Assembly: GCA_900539375.1 (NCBI GenBank)
Contig: UQBY01000007.1
Span: 49,252 to 113,251, forward strand
Length of the DNA stretch: 64,000 bases
Origin: an uncultured Clostridium sp.
GTDB lineage: Bacteria; Bacillota; Clostridia; Clostridiales; Clostridiaceae
Direction: 5' to 3'
The notes beneath the pieces are model-generated. The model saw only the letters and a list, made by a program, of their open reading frames with translations, had not been told where the DNA came from and searched no databases. This document shows, piece after piece, positions 16,129 to 24,931 of the stretch (position 1 is its first letter; every line of letters begins with the position of its first letter). The position numbers and the translations under genes were made by a program.

Positions 16129-17880
16129 ATTAATAATATCTATTATTTCTTCACCATACTTTTGAAGTTTTTTTTCTCCAACCCCTCTTATTTCTTTTAA
16201 TTCTTCTAAATTCTTAGGAAGGATATTTACAATTTCTATTAAGGATGAATCTGAAAATATTATATATGGTTTTACATTTTCTTTATTTGCTTTTATTCTT
16301 CTCCAAACTTTTAGTCTTTCAAATAATTCCTTATTAATTGGTTTTTCATCTTCCTTTAATAAAAACATAACCTTTTGTTTTCCTAATAAAATATCCATAG
16401 ACTTTTTATTTAATTTAAGCATAGAATATGTTCCTTCTTTAAGATTTACATATCCATAAGTAAGCATTTCTTTAATAATACTTTTTATAAAAGATATTGT
16501 ATAATCTTTCATTAAACCAAATGTGGTTATTTTATTAAGATTAAATTGAACTATTTTAGGACCACTTATTCCTCTTAATATATCTGTAATTACAGATATT
16601 CCATACTTTTCTCTTGTCCTATAAACTGTTGATAATATCATTTGTGCTTCTTTTGTAAAATCTCTAACCTTATCATTTTTTATGCAATTACTACAAGTTC
16701 CACAATAAAAGTTTTCTTTTTCATCATTAAAATATTTTAATAATTTATTTTTATAACAATTATTCTCTTCACAAAAATCTATCATTGATTGAAGCTTACT
16801 TAAAGCTATTTCTCTTCTATTTAAATTACTACTTTTATTTATTACAAACTCTACTCTTTTTATATCTAACCTATTATAAAAAAGATAACATCCACATTCT
16901 TCACCATCTCTTCCCCCTCTACCAATTTCTTGATAGTAACTTTCTAAACTTTTAGGGATAGTAGAATGAATTATATATCTTACATTAGATTTATCTATAC
17001 CCATTCCAAAAGCATTAGTTGCTATAATTATATTTGTTCTTTCAAAAAGGAAATCCTCTTGAAATTTTTCTTTTTCATTGTCTTGAAGACCACCATGATA
17101 CATACCTACTTTATAGCCTAATTCTTTTAATTTAAAATAAAGAATTTCAACTTCTTTTCTAGAAAGACAATATATTATTCCTGATTCATCTTCATATTTT
17201 CTTATTATATCTTTTATTTTTTCTAATTTATCCTCTTCTTTATAAACATTTATTATAAGATTTTCTCTATTTATATCACCTATAAATATATAAGGATTTC
17301 TAATTCCAAGAAGTTTAATAGAATCTTTTTTAACTTCTTCTGTTGCAGTACCAGTAAACGCAGAAACAACTGGTCTTTTATTTAATTGTTCAATAAAAAT
17401 CTTTATATATTTATAGCTTATTCTAAAATCATGTCCCCAATTTGAAACACAATGAGCTTCATCTACAGCAACTTGAGAAATATTTAAATCTTTAATCATA
17501 TTTATAAATGTTATTGATTCAAGTCTTTCCGGTGCAATATAAATAAGCTTGTAAATTCCAAGAGATGCATCCTTTAATATCTTTTTTATTTCTTCTATAC
17601 TTTGAGTACTATTTATAAAGTTAGCACTTATTCCATTTTCTTTTAGAGAATCTACTTGGTCTTTCATTAAAGAAATAAGAGGAGAAATTACTAATGTTAT
17701 TCCTTCCATAATTAAAGCAGGTATTTGATAACAGATAGATTTTCCAGCACCTGTAGGCATTATACAAAATACATCTTTATTAGATAGTATATTTAAAATA
17801 ATATTAATTTGGCCCACTCTAAATTTATCATATCCAAAAAAATTTTTTAATGCATATTGTGCCTTTTCCTTGTTATTCAT
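16123..17880 (-). CDS. recQ: RecQ-type ATP-dependent DNA helicase
   Basis: About 585 residues. Helicase motifs are MPTGAGKSICYQ (Walker A, near residue 45), DEAHCVSNWGHDFR (motif II and the RecQ-specific loop), TGTATEEV, NAFGMGIDKSNVRY and QEIGRGGRDG. A four-cysteine zinc site (CEENNCY, CGTCSNC) lies near 370-400. The C-terminus has an HRDC-like end (LPKNLEELKEIRGVGEKKL). Start ATG 17880 is preferred over the in-frame GTG at 17892 because AGAGGTG is then eight to nine bases upstream. RecQ acts in recombination repair and fork restart. Confidence 0.93.
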   Translation of the reverse strand: MNNKEKAQYALKNFFGYDKFRVGQINIILNILSNKDVFCIMPTGAGKSICYQIPALIMEGITLVISPLISLMKDQVDSLKENGISANFINSTQSIEEIKKILKDASLGIYKLIYIAPERLESITFINMIKDLNISQVAVDEAHCVSNWGHDFRISYKYIKIFIEQLNKRPVVSAFTGTATEEVKKDSIKLLGIRNPYIFIGDINRENLIINVYKEEDKLEKIKDIIRKYEDESGIIYCLSRKEVEILYFKLKELGYKVGMYHGGLQDNEKEKFQEDFLFERTNIIIATNAFGMGIDKSNVRYIIHSTIPKSLESYYQEIGRGGRDGEECGCYLFYNRLDIKRVEFVINKSSNLNRREIALSKLQSMIDFCEENNCYKNKLLKYFNDEKENFYCGTCSNCIKNDKVRDFTKEAQMILSTVYRTREKYGISVITDILRGISGPKIVQFNLNKITTFGLMKDYTISFIKSIIKEMLTYGYVNLKEGTYSMLKLNKKSMDILLGKQKVMFLLKEDEKPINKELFERLKVWRRIKANKENVKPYIIFSDSSLIEIVNILPKNLEELKEIRGVGEKKLQKYGEEIIDIINK

Positions 17881-17931
17881 AGTAATTTTCACCTCTTTTT
17901 TCTATTATTGACACTTTATTTTTATTTATAA

Positions 17932-18720
17932 CTACTTATATAACTCATAAAAATGATTTGTTGGTCCTGAACCATGTCCAAGTTTAAAACTATGCTTTAT
18001 GGCTAAAGTTATATACTCTTTTCCTTCCCTTACTGCATCTTCTATCTTCATACCCTTTGCTAGATTTGAAGCTATTGCTGAAGATAATGTACATCCTGTT
18101 CCGTGAGTATTATTAGTATTTATCTTTTGTTCTTTAAAATATATGAAATTTTCTCCATCAAAGAGTAAGTCTGTGGCATCATTTTTTAAATGACCACCTT
18201 TAATTAAAACATACTTTGCTCCAAGTTTTTTTAATTCTTTTGCAGCTTCTTTCATCTCTTCCATATCTTCAACTTTTATTCCTAAAATCTCTTCAACTTC
18301 TGGTAAATTAGGAGTTATTAATGTGGCTAATGGGAATAATTCTTTAATTAAAGTTTCTTTTGCATCATCTGATAATAACTTATATCCACTAGTTGATACC
18401 ATTACTGGGTCTAAAACTATAGGTGGTAAATCTTTTATTTCTCTAAGTCCTTCACTTATGGCCTTTATAGATTCTATCTTTGAAACCATTCCTATTTTTA
18501 TTGCATCTACTTTTATATCATCAAAAATTGCTTTTATTTGAGATTTTATCATTTCAGGACTTATATCCTCTATTCCCAAAACCCCCATAGTATTTTGAGC
18601 AGTTATAGCTGTTATTACACTCATAGCAAATACGCCATTTGCAGACATTGCCTTTATATCTGCTTGAATTCCTGCTCCTCCTGAACTATCTGAGCCTGCT
18701 ATTGTTAATGCTGTTTTCAT
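17932..18720 (-). CDS. thiD: Hydroxymethylpyrimidine/phosphomethylpyrimidine kinase
   Basis: A 262-residue ribokinase-fold enzyme that phosphorylates HMP and HMP-P for thiamine synthesis. The opening ALTIAGSDSSGGAGIQADIK, DPVMVSTSG and the C-terminal NTHGTGCTLSSAIA anion hole are all typical ThiD. I prefer ATG 18720, two bases after the thiW stop codon; a GTG at 18732 would overlap thiW. It lies downstream of thiW, forming a thiW-thiD salvage pair. Confidence 0.92.
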   Translation of the reverse strand: MKTALTIAGSDSSGGAGIQADIKAMSANGVFAMSVITAITAQNTMGVLGIEDISPEMIKSQIKAIFDDIKVDAIKIGMVSKIESIKAISEGLREIKDLPPIVLDPVMVSTSGYKLLSDDAKETLIKELFPLATLITPNLPEVEEILGIKVEDMEEMKEAAKELKKLGAKYVLIKGGHLKNDATDLLFDGENFIYFKEQKINTNNTHGTGCTLSSAIASNLAKGMKIEDAVREGKEYITLAIKHSFKLGHGSGPTNHFYELYK

Positions 18721-18721
18721 C

Positions 18722-19225
18722 TTACCTTTCACCTTCTTTTATTAGTATTTTTCTTATTGCTGGTACCTTTAAAAATATGTATGCCATTACTGCACCACCT
18801 GTACAGCTTATTAAAAATGGGATAACATAGGCAAATACTGCTACATCCTGCCCTAAAGCTAGTTTTGCAATTGGGTAAGCAATTAATGCACCTATTATTC
18901 CTGTTCCTATTATTTCACCTACTAATGCAAATTCAAGCTTTTTAAATCTTTTATAAAGAAGTCCTGCTAAAAATCCACCTATCATACTACCAGGAAATGC
19001 TAAAAAACTTCCTGTTCCTAAAAGATTTCTAATAACTGCTGATAAAAAACCATTAAGAAGTGCATAATATGGTCCTAAACAAACAGCAGAAACAACATTT
19101 ACAAAATGTTGTATAGGTGACATTCTCCCACCAAACACTGGTACTGAAAATGTTCCAAGAATAACTGCAATTGCTATTAAAACTCCACTTAATGTTATTT
19201 TATATGCTATATGTTTCTTATCCAT
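18722..19225 (-). CDS. thiW: ECF transporter substrate-specific component ThiW
   Basis: A 167-residue membrane protein with about five to six helices, of the ThiW family of energy-coupling-factor S components. It is expected to import a thiamine precursor such as the thiazole moiety together with an ECF energising module encoded elsewhere. The SVPVFGGRMSPIQHFVNVVSAVCLGPYYAL segment (in short pieces) and LGTGSFLAFPGSMIGGFLAG are characteristic. It is followed directly by thiD. I looked for a TPP riboswitch upstream and did not see its conserved CTGAGA box. Confidence 0.9.
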   Translation of the reverse strand: MDKKHIAYKITLSGVLIAIAVILGTFSVPVFGGRMSPIQHFVNVVSAVCLGPYYALLNGFLSAVIRNLLGTGSFLAFPGSMIGGFLAGLLYKRFKKLEFALVGEIIGTGIIGALIAYPIAKLALGQDVAVFAYVIPFLISCTGGAVMAYIFLKVPAIRKILIKEGER

Positions 19226-19272
19226 TATTTCATCCCCTTTCTAAAATATTTTAACATAATTTTTATAATACA

Positions 19273-19318
19273 AAAGCAGATTAATATATTATTTTTCAAT
19301 AATATATTAATCTGCTTT
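19273..19318. terminator. Perfect 21-bp hairpin downstream of the small anchored protein gene
   Basis: Two perfect 21-base arms (19273-19293 and 19298-19318) enclose a 4-base loop, GAAA on the minus strand. The minus strand continues TTTTGTATT. It probably terminates the gene at 19442-19828, though its stem is long for a simple terminator. Confidence 0.65.
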
Positions 19319-19441
19319 CTTTATTTAAATAAATAATATTTAGGACACTTTATTTTGTTGTTATTTCTTTAAGAATTTGCTTATTTTTAATTGAATATGT
19401 CATTAATTCATATATTGTAATTTTTTCCTTTTTTCCTTTTT

Positions 19442-19828
19442 CTATTCTCTTTTAAAAGTAAGGTCCTTTGTTGTACCATCTACAGATTTTAATGTTAAAG
19501 TATTTCCTTTTACTTTATAAGTATATTCATGTGTTAAATCTAAATTGCTATCTTCCATAGAATTTAATGGGTCTAAATTTATTGTTATTTTATCTCCATT
19601 TATTTCATAGTTACAATATAAATCTGTTTTTCCAATAAGTACTGTTCCATTATCAAAGAACTTCCAAACCATTTTAAAATCACTATTAGAATCTTCATTC
19701 TCTTTTTGCCAACTACCTATTATGCTTGTATTTTTAGTTCCAAATCCATCAGTAAAATAATAAGCTCCTCCAGCAATTCCCCCTAATATGAGTATTACTA
19801 CCAAAATCTTAACAAACTTTTTTCCCAT
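19442..19828 (-). CDS. Small membrane-anchored protein, lipocalin-like/DUF5640-type
   Basis: A 128-residue protein with an N-terminal membrane anchor (about 5-26, KILVVILILGGIAGGAYYF) and an extracellular beta-rich domain: IIGSWQKEN, WKFFDNGTVLIG, CNYEINGDKITINL and YTYKVKGNTLTLKS. The pattern of W near the start, then FxxxGT and strands with NG turns, resembles DUF5640 and small lipocalin-like proteins. No cysteine lipobox. Good SD AAGGAG. Function unknown. Confidence 0.6.
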   Translation of the reverse strand: MGKKFVKILVVILILGGIAGGAYYFTDGFGTKNTSIIGSWQKENEDSNSDFKMVWKFFDNGTVLIGKTDLYCNYEINGDKITINLDPLNSMEDSNLDLTHEYTYKVKGNTLTLKSVDGTTKDLTFKRE

Positions 19829-20153
19829 TTTCTATTCTCCTTTTTAAATAATATTTTAAATCTTATTGCGTGTAATTTATATTATTAAATATTGTATTTA
19901 TTACTCTAATTTATATTTTAATTTATTACTTATTAAAAAACAAATTCAATCTACTTTATTATACTTCTATTTTTAATCAACAATTTCCTTTTTCTTTATT
20001 AATCTGTAATTTTCTCCCTCTTATAAAGATTTTAATATATTTTGAATTTATTTTTATATTATCTATTCATTACAATAAAAAAGAGCCTATGTATTGAACT
20101 TTATTCATTACATAAACTCTCTTTTATATATTAAATTTATAATTGTAAAAAAT
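19829..20153. other. Non-coding AT-rich stretch
   Basis: 325 bases between two minus-strand genes. Apart from the imperfect terminator hairpin near 20077-20126, I see no convincing ORF, riboswitch or repeat. The promoter of the 19442-19828 gene should lie in its left part. Confidence 0.5.
20077..20126 (-). terminator. Imperfect terminator after the anti-sigma-like gene
   Basis: AAAAGAG...ATGTA (about 20077-20093) pairs with TACAT...CTCTTTT (about 20109-20126); on the minus strand the second arm ends in a T-run. Contains internal mismatches. Confidence 0.5.
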
Positions 20154-21017
20154 TTATAGTAATTTTGCTATCATTTCTCCATTTTCATCAAAACTCATTT
20201 GAAGTTTTCCTTCTTTAACAGTTCCATCATTAAAAGTAACCTTTATATCTATTTCCTCTGGTGCTATTGTTGAATAATCTTTTATTTCTTTATTTTCTAT
20301 TTTCTCAAGCAATTCTTCATTTGGTTGCCATGAAATATAATGATATTTTAAATTATTTATATTATTTATATTTATTGAGTTCATATCATCTGAAATTTCA
20401 CATTGCATCTCTATTGCTGAATTTGTGTCACTTGAAATTTCATTTTTCTCATTTAAATCTTCATCTGCCTTATTTACTATATCACTACTATCAGAAACCT
20501 GAGAATATTCTACGTTTTCTTCATTTTCTTCCATATATTCAATGTTATAGCTAACAGATGTTTCACCATTTTTAGAAGTGGTCAAAATAGTTGCAGTCTT
20601 AGAATCAATAACTAAGTTATTAGAAATTTCATCACTAGAACCAGAATAAATAATTCCTCCCTCTTTACTTGATATTTTTATATTTTTAATATTATCTCCA
20701 TCAATTAAAAGTCCTTGTAAGCTTATTTTATTTTCATTAACTGGCATTTTTACAATTTTACCTTTTTCTAAATCTATACTTTTAATTCCTTCATTTGTTG
20801 CAGCATATGCTTTAACAACAAATGAGTTCTTACTATTGCCTGTTGATATATTATTTCCCCACATACTCATAGTAAAAACAAAACAAATACCAGCTGCTGC
20901 AATAATTTTCTTTGAAATATTATTTTTTTTCTTTTTATTATTTTCTGCTCCTATAATATCTGGAACTTTAATCTTTTCTATTGCCTTTAAATATTCTCTT
21001 TTATTTCTATTAAACAT
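20154..21017 (-). CDS. Putative anti-sigma factor, single-pass membrane protein
   Basis: About 287 residues. Residues 1-40 are basic and cytoplasmic, one membrane helix spans about 42-57 (IIAAAGICFVFTMSMW), and the rest is a large extracellular region. That region has a low-complexity Asn/Ile/Asp/Ser stretch and a C-terminal strand-rich segment (IDIKVTFNDGTVKEGKLQMSF). It lies 11 bases downstream of an ECF sigma gene, the normal place for a membrane anti-sigma. No zinc HxxxCxxC anti-sigma motif is present. ATG 21017 is chosen because AGGTG lies six bases upstream. Confidence 0.6.
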   Translation of the reverse strand: MFNRNKREYLKAIEKIKVPDIIGAENNKKKKNNISKKIIAAAGICFVFTMSMWGNNISTGNSKNSFVVKAYAATNEGIKSIDLEKGKIVKMPVNENKISLQGLLIDGDNIKNIKISSKEGGIIYSGSSDEISNNLVIDSKTATILTTSKNGETSVSYNIEYMEENEENVEYSQVSDSSDIVNKADEDLNEKNEISSDTNSAIEMQCEISDDMNSININNINNLKYHYISWQPNEELLEKIENKEIKDYSTIAPEEIDIKVTFNDGTVKEGKLQMSFDENGEMIAKLL

Positions 21018-21028
21018 ACATAACACCT

Positions 21029-21559
21029 CTACTTTATTATTTTTCTAAGTTTTTTTATTCCTCTTGAATATTTTGTCCTTGCATTTAAAATTGATAAATT
21101 TAAAATTTCTGCTATTTGCTTATAGCTAAGTCTTGCTGATAATCTTAAAGCTATTATCTGCTTTTCATCTTTTTCTAATGGTTCTAACATTCTTAAAAAT
21201 TCTATACTACTTTCAATATTTTCTGTAAAAGAAACATCTTCACTTTTTTCAAAAAATTCTTCTTTAAGTTCTTCTTTTTTATTTTTCTTTATATAATTTA
21301 AACACATATTTCTTGTAACAGTGAATATCCATGCTTTTGCATTACTACCACTTTTATATCCATGGGGATTTGACATAACTTTTATAAATGTTTCTTGAAG
21401 TATATCTTCTGCTGCATAGTAATCATTAAGAATTGATAAAGCTAATATAAAAATTGGCTTTTTAAGCTCAATATACAAACTTTTTATTGCTTCATTATCA
21501 CCACTTTTAGATTTAGTCAATAAATCATCAAATTTTATAATATTTTCACTATTAATCAT
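21029..21559 (-). CDS. ECF-type RNA polymerase sigma factor
   Basis: A 176-residue sigma-70 family ECF protein. Region 2 includes YAAEDILQETFIKVM (about 48-62) and AWIFTVTRNMCLNYIK. Region 4 is the C-terminal helix-turn-helix LSARLSYKQIAEILNLSILNARTKYSRG. There is no region 1 or 3. The downstream membrane protein is probably its anti-sigma. Regulon not evident; I did not find a matching autoregulated promoter with certainty. Confidence 0.9.
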   Translation of the reverse strand: MINSENIIKFDDLLTKSKSGDNEAIKSLYIELKKPIFILALSILNDYYAAEDILQETFIKVMSNPHGYKSGSNAKAWIFTVTRNMCLNYIKKNKKEELKEEFFEKSEDVSFTENIESSIEFLRMLEPLEKDEKQIIALRLSARLSYKQIAEILNLSILNARTKYSRGIKKLRKIIK

Positions 21560-21654
21560 TAATATTTTTCACTCCTTTGATGTACATCTATAAATATAAC
21601 AATCCTAATTCATAATTTGTGACAAATACCACAAAAAAATTTTTATAAAAAAAG

Positions 21655-21712
21655 TGTAAATTATTACTTTTGACCTATGTTTAAGTCAAAACAAAGTAAT
21701 AATTCACACTTT
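21655..21712 (-). terminator. Terminator after the nucleoside kinase gene; partly repeated at 1013-1060
   Basis: Arms around AAAGTGTAAATTATTACTTT (from 21651) and AAAGTAATAATTCACACTTT (to about 21713), extended by a GTCAAAA/TTTTGAC inner stem, with a U-rich tail on the minus strand. It sits immediately after the stop codon at 21720. It shares about 20 bases, CAAAGTAATAATTCACACTT, with the terminator behind cysE. Confidence 0.75.
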
Positions 21713-21719
21713 TTAATTG

Positions 21720-23363
21720 TTAGTATTTATAAAAACAACTTCCACCAATAAACTCTTTTAATATAGAGTTTTTAGGTACTTCATCTCTATCTATTTCTTC
21801 AAAGAATTCTAAAAATGAAATAAGCCTACAGGCTTCATAATAAACAGGACTTGAAGGAGTTATCTTTTTTAATTCTTTTATTGCATATGGTTTTAGCACA
21901 CACAATTCATATACTAATGTTGAATTTATCATTACATCAGCTTCTTCTTGATATACAAAAATATTTTTCTTTTCTCCTTTTTTTATAGAAGGCCACATAA
22001 GAAGTGTTTCCTCTGCACCATATCCTCTTGATAAATAGTCCCTTACAATTCTTCTTATTTTTCTTACATCTGTTGTTGATATTCTATTATGATTATCTAC
22101 ATTAAGCTGAGTTAGTGCTGATATATATATTTTAAATTTATTTTCATCTGGAATATCCTTTGTTAAAATAGGATTTAAACCATGTATTCCTTCCACAAGA
22201 ATAACTCCATTATTAGGAAGTTTTAATTTTTCTCCATGCCACTCTCTTTCTCCTGTTTTAAAATTATATCTTGGTATTTCTATTTCATTTCCTTTTAATA
22301 ATTTATTAACATGCTCATTAAAAAGAGGTAAATCAATAGATTTTATAGATTCAAAATCATAATTTCCATTTTCATCTCTTGGGGAATTTACTCTATCAAT
22401 AAAATAATCATCAAGAGAAATTTTTACTGGTATTGCACCATTAACCTTAAGCTGAATTGCTAATCTATTTAAAAAAGTTGTTTTTCCTGAAGATGATGGC
22501 CCTGCTATTAATACAAGCTTTATATTATCTTTATTTGAAATATTATCTGCAAGATAGGCTATCTTTTTTTCATGAAGGGCTTCAGATACTAAAATAATAT
22601 CAGTTAATTCTCCTTGTAAAATTCTTTCATTAAGTCTTCCAACATCCCCAACACCTAAAATGTTAATCCAATGTTCTGTTTCATAAAAAACTTTTGCTAA
22701 AGCTTTCTGTTCTTTAAATTCTGGAAGAGTTGAAACATCTCCTTCCTTTGGATTTCTTAATACAAAACCATGGGCATATAATATAAGGTCAAAAGCTTCT
22801 ATTATTCCAGTTGAATATGCCATATCTCCATAAAAATAGTCATATCGCCCATCTAACTCATAAAGGCTTACCTTATCTTTTTTTATTTGACTTAATAAAC
22901 GTATTTTATCCTCCATTTTATAATCTCTAAAAATATTAATTGCTTTTTCTTTAGATACAGAAACCTTTGTTATAGGAATATCTCGTTTTATTAAATTTTT
23001 CATTTCTGTTTTTATTTTTTCTATATCATCTTTAGTTAACTTTTCATCTTTAAATATTTCTCCAAAAGTTCCTTTTGATATTGAATGTTGTATTGTTATT
23101 GTTGCATTAGGAAATAAATCTAAAGTTGCCTTTATAAAAATATATTGAAGAGTTCTTGCATATACCTTCCATCCTATTTCACTATTTACATCTATAAATT
23201 CTAAAAATCCTTCATTTAAAATTTCCTCATCTAATTCATAATACTTTCCATTTAATTTACATAAAACTATTTCTTTATTTTTTGAGTACATATCTACTAT
23301 TTCTTTAAATTTTGTTTTTTCTTTTACTTCTATTATTTGTCCTTGGCTTAAAGTAATTTTCAT
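21720..23363 (-). CDS. Uridine-kinase-like nucleoside kinase with N-terminal TGS/ThrRS-like domains
   Basis: A 547-residue protein of three parts: a TGS-like N-terminus (residues 1-60), a domain like the second additional domain of threonyl-tRNA synthetase (about 70-200, with AHGFVLRNPKEGD), and a phosphoribulokinase/uridine kinase domain from about 270. The last carries the P-loop AGPSSSGKTTFLNRL, SLDDYFIDR and VEGIHGLNP. This fusion is widespread in Clostridia and annotated as nucleoside kinase. Its exact substrate is uncertain. Well-placed SD. It stands alone between two intergenic regions. Confidence 0.87.
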   Translation of the reverse strand: MKITLSQGQIIEVKEKTKFKEIVDMYSKNKEIVLCKLNGKYYELDEEILNEGFLEFIDVNSEIGWKVYARTLQYIFIKATLDLFPNATITIQHSISKGTFGEIFKDEKLTKDDIEKIKTEMKNLIKRDIPITKVSVSKEKAINIFRDYKMEDKIRLLSQIKKDKVSLYELDGRYDYFYGDMAYSTGIIEAFDLILYAHGFVLRNPKEGDVSTLPEFKEQKALAKVFYETEHWINILGVGDVGRLNERILQGELTDIILVSEALHEKKIAYLADNISNKDNIKLVLIAGPSSSGKTTFLNRLAIQLKVNGAIPVKISLDDYFIDRVNSPRDENGNYDFESIKSIDLPLFNEHVNKLLKGNEIEIPRYNFKTGEREWHGEKLKLPNNGVILVEGIHGLNPILTKDIPDENKFKIYISALTQLNVDNHNRISTTDVRKIRRIVRDYLSRGYGAEETLLMWPSIKKGEKKNIFVYQEEADVMINSTLVYELCVLKPYAIKELKKITPSSPVYYEACRLISFLEFFEEIDRDEVPKNSILKEFIGGSCFYKY

Positions 23364-23530
23364 AAAACTTCACCTTTCTATTACTTATATTTTTGTATTT
23401 TATGGCTTATTATAATTATTAAAATTAATAAATAATATTATATCTTATTCTAAAAAAATGCCAACTTTCTTTTATATTCTTGAATAAAATTTCTATTTAT
23501 GCAGATATTATTTGTAAGTGAGGTGTTTTT

Positions 23531-24238
23531 ATGTTTATAGTTTTCATCAGAACTGCATTACTTTATGCATTAGTAATTTTTACAATGAGACTTATGGGAA
23601 AACGTCAAATTGGTGAACTTCAACCTTATGAATTAGTAATAACCATTATGATTTCAGATTTAGCAGCTTTACCTATGCAAGATACTAGATTTCCTCTGCT
23701 TTTAGGTGTTATTCCTATAGTAACATTACTTCTACTAAAAATTCTCTTATCATTAATACAACTAAAAAGCCAAAAAGCAAGAAAAATTATTGATGGAGAA
23801 CCAACCATATTAGTATGTAATAAACAAATTAATTACTCTGAATTAAAAAAACAACAAATTAATATTGATGAACTTATGGAAGAATTAAGACTCCTTGGAT
23901 ATTTTGATTTATCTAATATTCAGTATGCAATACTTGAAAACAATGGGCGTATATCAGTTTTACCAAGCAATGAATCTTCTTCATCTTCTAGTGGTTCAAG
24001 TAGCAACACTCAAAACTCATCTTCAAAAAAAGAGCCTTTACTTCCAAAAATATTAGTTAGTGATGGAAAAATTAATACAAATACATTAACTTCTATTAAC
24101 AAAGATGAAAAGTGGATTTCTAATGTGCTAAAAAATCATAACATTAACTCTATAGAAGATGTTGTAATTGCTATGTATGATACAACTGGAAATTTTAAAT
24201 ATCAATTATATAATAATATAAAAAACAAGGAGGAATAA
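23531..24238 (+). CDS. DUF421 family membrane protein (YetF-like)
   Basis: A 235-residue DUF421 protein. Membrane helices lie at about 2-20, 33-50 and 56-76, with MGKRQIGELQPYELVITIMISD, the DUF421 hallmark. The cytoplasmic beta domain has INIDELMEELRLLGYFDLSNIQYAILENNG. A 25-residue Ser/Asn-rich insert (about 150-175) interrupts the C-terminal part. The Bacillus homologues YetF/YdfS affect spores or the cell envelope. It is followed three bases later by a DUF4363 gene, a common pairing in Firmicutes. Confidence 0.88.
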   Translation: MFIVFIRTALLYALVIFTMRLMGKRQIGELQPYELVITIMISDLAALPMQDTRFPLLLGVIPIVTLLLLKILLSLIQLKSQKARKIIDGEPTILVCNKQINYSELKKQQINIDELMEELRLLGYFDLSNIQYAILENNGRISVLPSNESSSSSSGSSSNTQNSSSKKEPLLPKILVSDGKINTNTLTSINKDEKWISNVLKNHNINSIEDVVIAMYDTTGNFKYQLYNNIKNKEE

Positions 24239-24241
24239 AAT

Positions 24242-24622
24242 TTGAAAAATACTATTATATCAATAATAATATTTTTATCTCTTTTAGGTTTTGTTACTTA
24301 TGCTAACTCCTCTTTAAATAAACTATGTACTACAATAAAAAAGGATACCAAAGAAATTTATTTTCTAATAGAAAAGGATAATTGGAATGAAGCCTATTCT
24401 AAATCTAATGATTTAATCAAAAATATTAATGATAAAAATCTTATACTATCTATATATTTAAATCACAACGACTTTGATGAAATTTTAGATGAAGCTATAG
24501 AATTATCCTTATACATACACGGAAAAGAAAAAACTGATACATTAATTGCACTTTCAACTTTAAAAAACTCTTCAAATAATATTCAAAGACTTCATAAACC
24601 TACTTTTGAAAATATTTTTTAA
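24242..24622 (+). CDS. DUF4363 family protein
   Basis: A 126-residue protein with an N-terminal membrane helix or uncleaved signal (about 3-20) and a helical domain with conserved Trp (EKDNWNEAYSKSNDL) and Asp/Glu-rich helices, ending TLSTLKNSSNNIQRLHK-like. This matches DUF4363 proteins, which regularly sit beside DUF421 genes. The start is TTG 24242-24244, with AAGGAGG eight bases upstream. Function unknown; probably a partner of the DUF421 protein. Confidence 0.8.
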   Translation: MKNTIISIIIFLSLLGFVTYANSSLNKLCTTIKKDTKEIYFLIEKDNWNEAYSKSNDLIKNINDKNLILSIYLNHNDFDEILDEAIELSLYIHGKEKTDTLIALSTLKNSSNNIQRLHKPTFENIF

Positions 24623-24765
24623 ATTTATAAAACATTTTGTCCTTTAGTTATAAATCTAAATTATAATTTGATAAATTATCATATATAATTTAAATCTATT
24701 ACTATATTGAAAATAGCTTAAAATTTCTATATAATTAAGTGATTGCTAAACATTTTTTCATTTTT

Positions 24766-24853
24766 ATGCATATATATTGCATAAAATATAATTTTAAATG
24801 AATAATTGCATATTTATAAAGAATTTTTAGGATAATTATTGCATATTTATTCA
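24766..24853 (+). promoter_or_regulatory. Candidate ArgR operators upstream of argG
   Basis: Several half-site pairs resemble ARG boxes (TGAAT/ATTCA-type): ATGCATATATATTGCAT (24766-24782), ATGAATAATTGCAT (24798-24811) and TGCATATTTATTCA (24840-24853). The 13-base ATTGCATATTTAT is a direct repeat (24805-24817 and 24838-24850) spaced 33 bases, about three helical turns. ArgR binds such arrays as a hexamer. The last box overlaps the -35 element of the predicted promoter. Site calls are by eye. Confidence 0.6.
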
Positions 24854-24867
24854 GTTAGAGTTATAAT
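24839..24867 (+). promoter_or_regulatory. argG promoter
   Basis: TTGCAT (-35, 24839-24844) and TATAAT (-10, 24862-24867) separated by 17 bases; predicted start near 24874, leaving a 58-base leader before the argG ATG. The -35 lies inside an ArgR-like box. Confidence 0.65.
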
Positions 24868-24931
24868 TATATCTATGTTAGCAAATAAAGAAAATTATAT
24901 AAATTTTAATAAATTAAGGGGGCAAACCATT

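Noticed and set aside
18722..19441. A TPP riboswitch upstream of thiW
   Set aside because: The conserved CTGAGA and ACCTGA boxes were not found; the only structure is the 21-bp hairpin at 19273-19318, which fits a terminator of the preceding gene.
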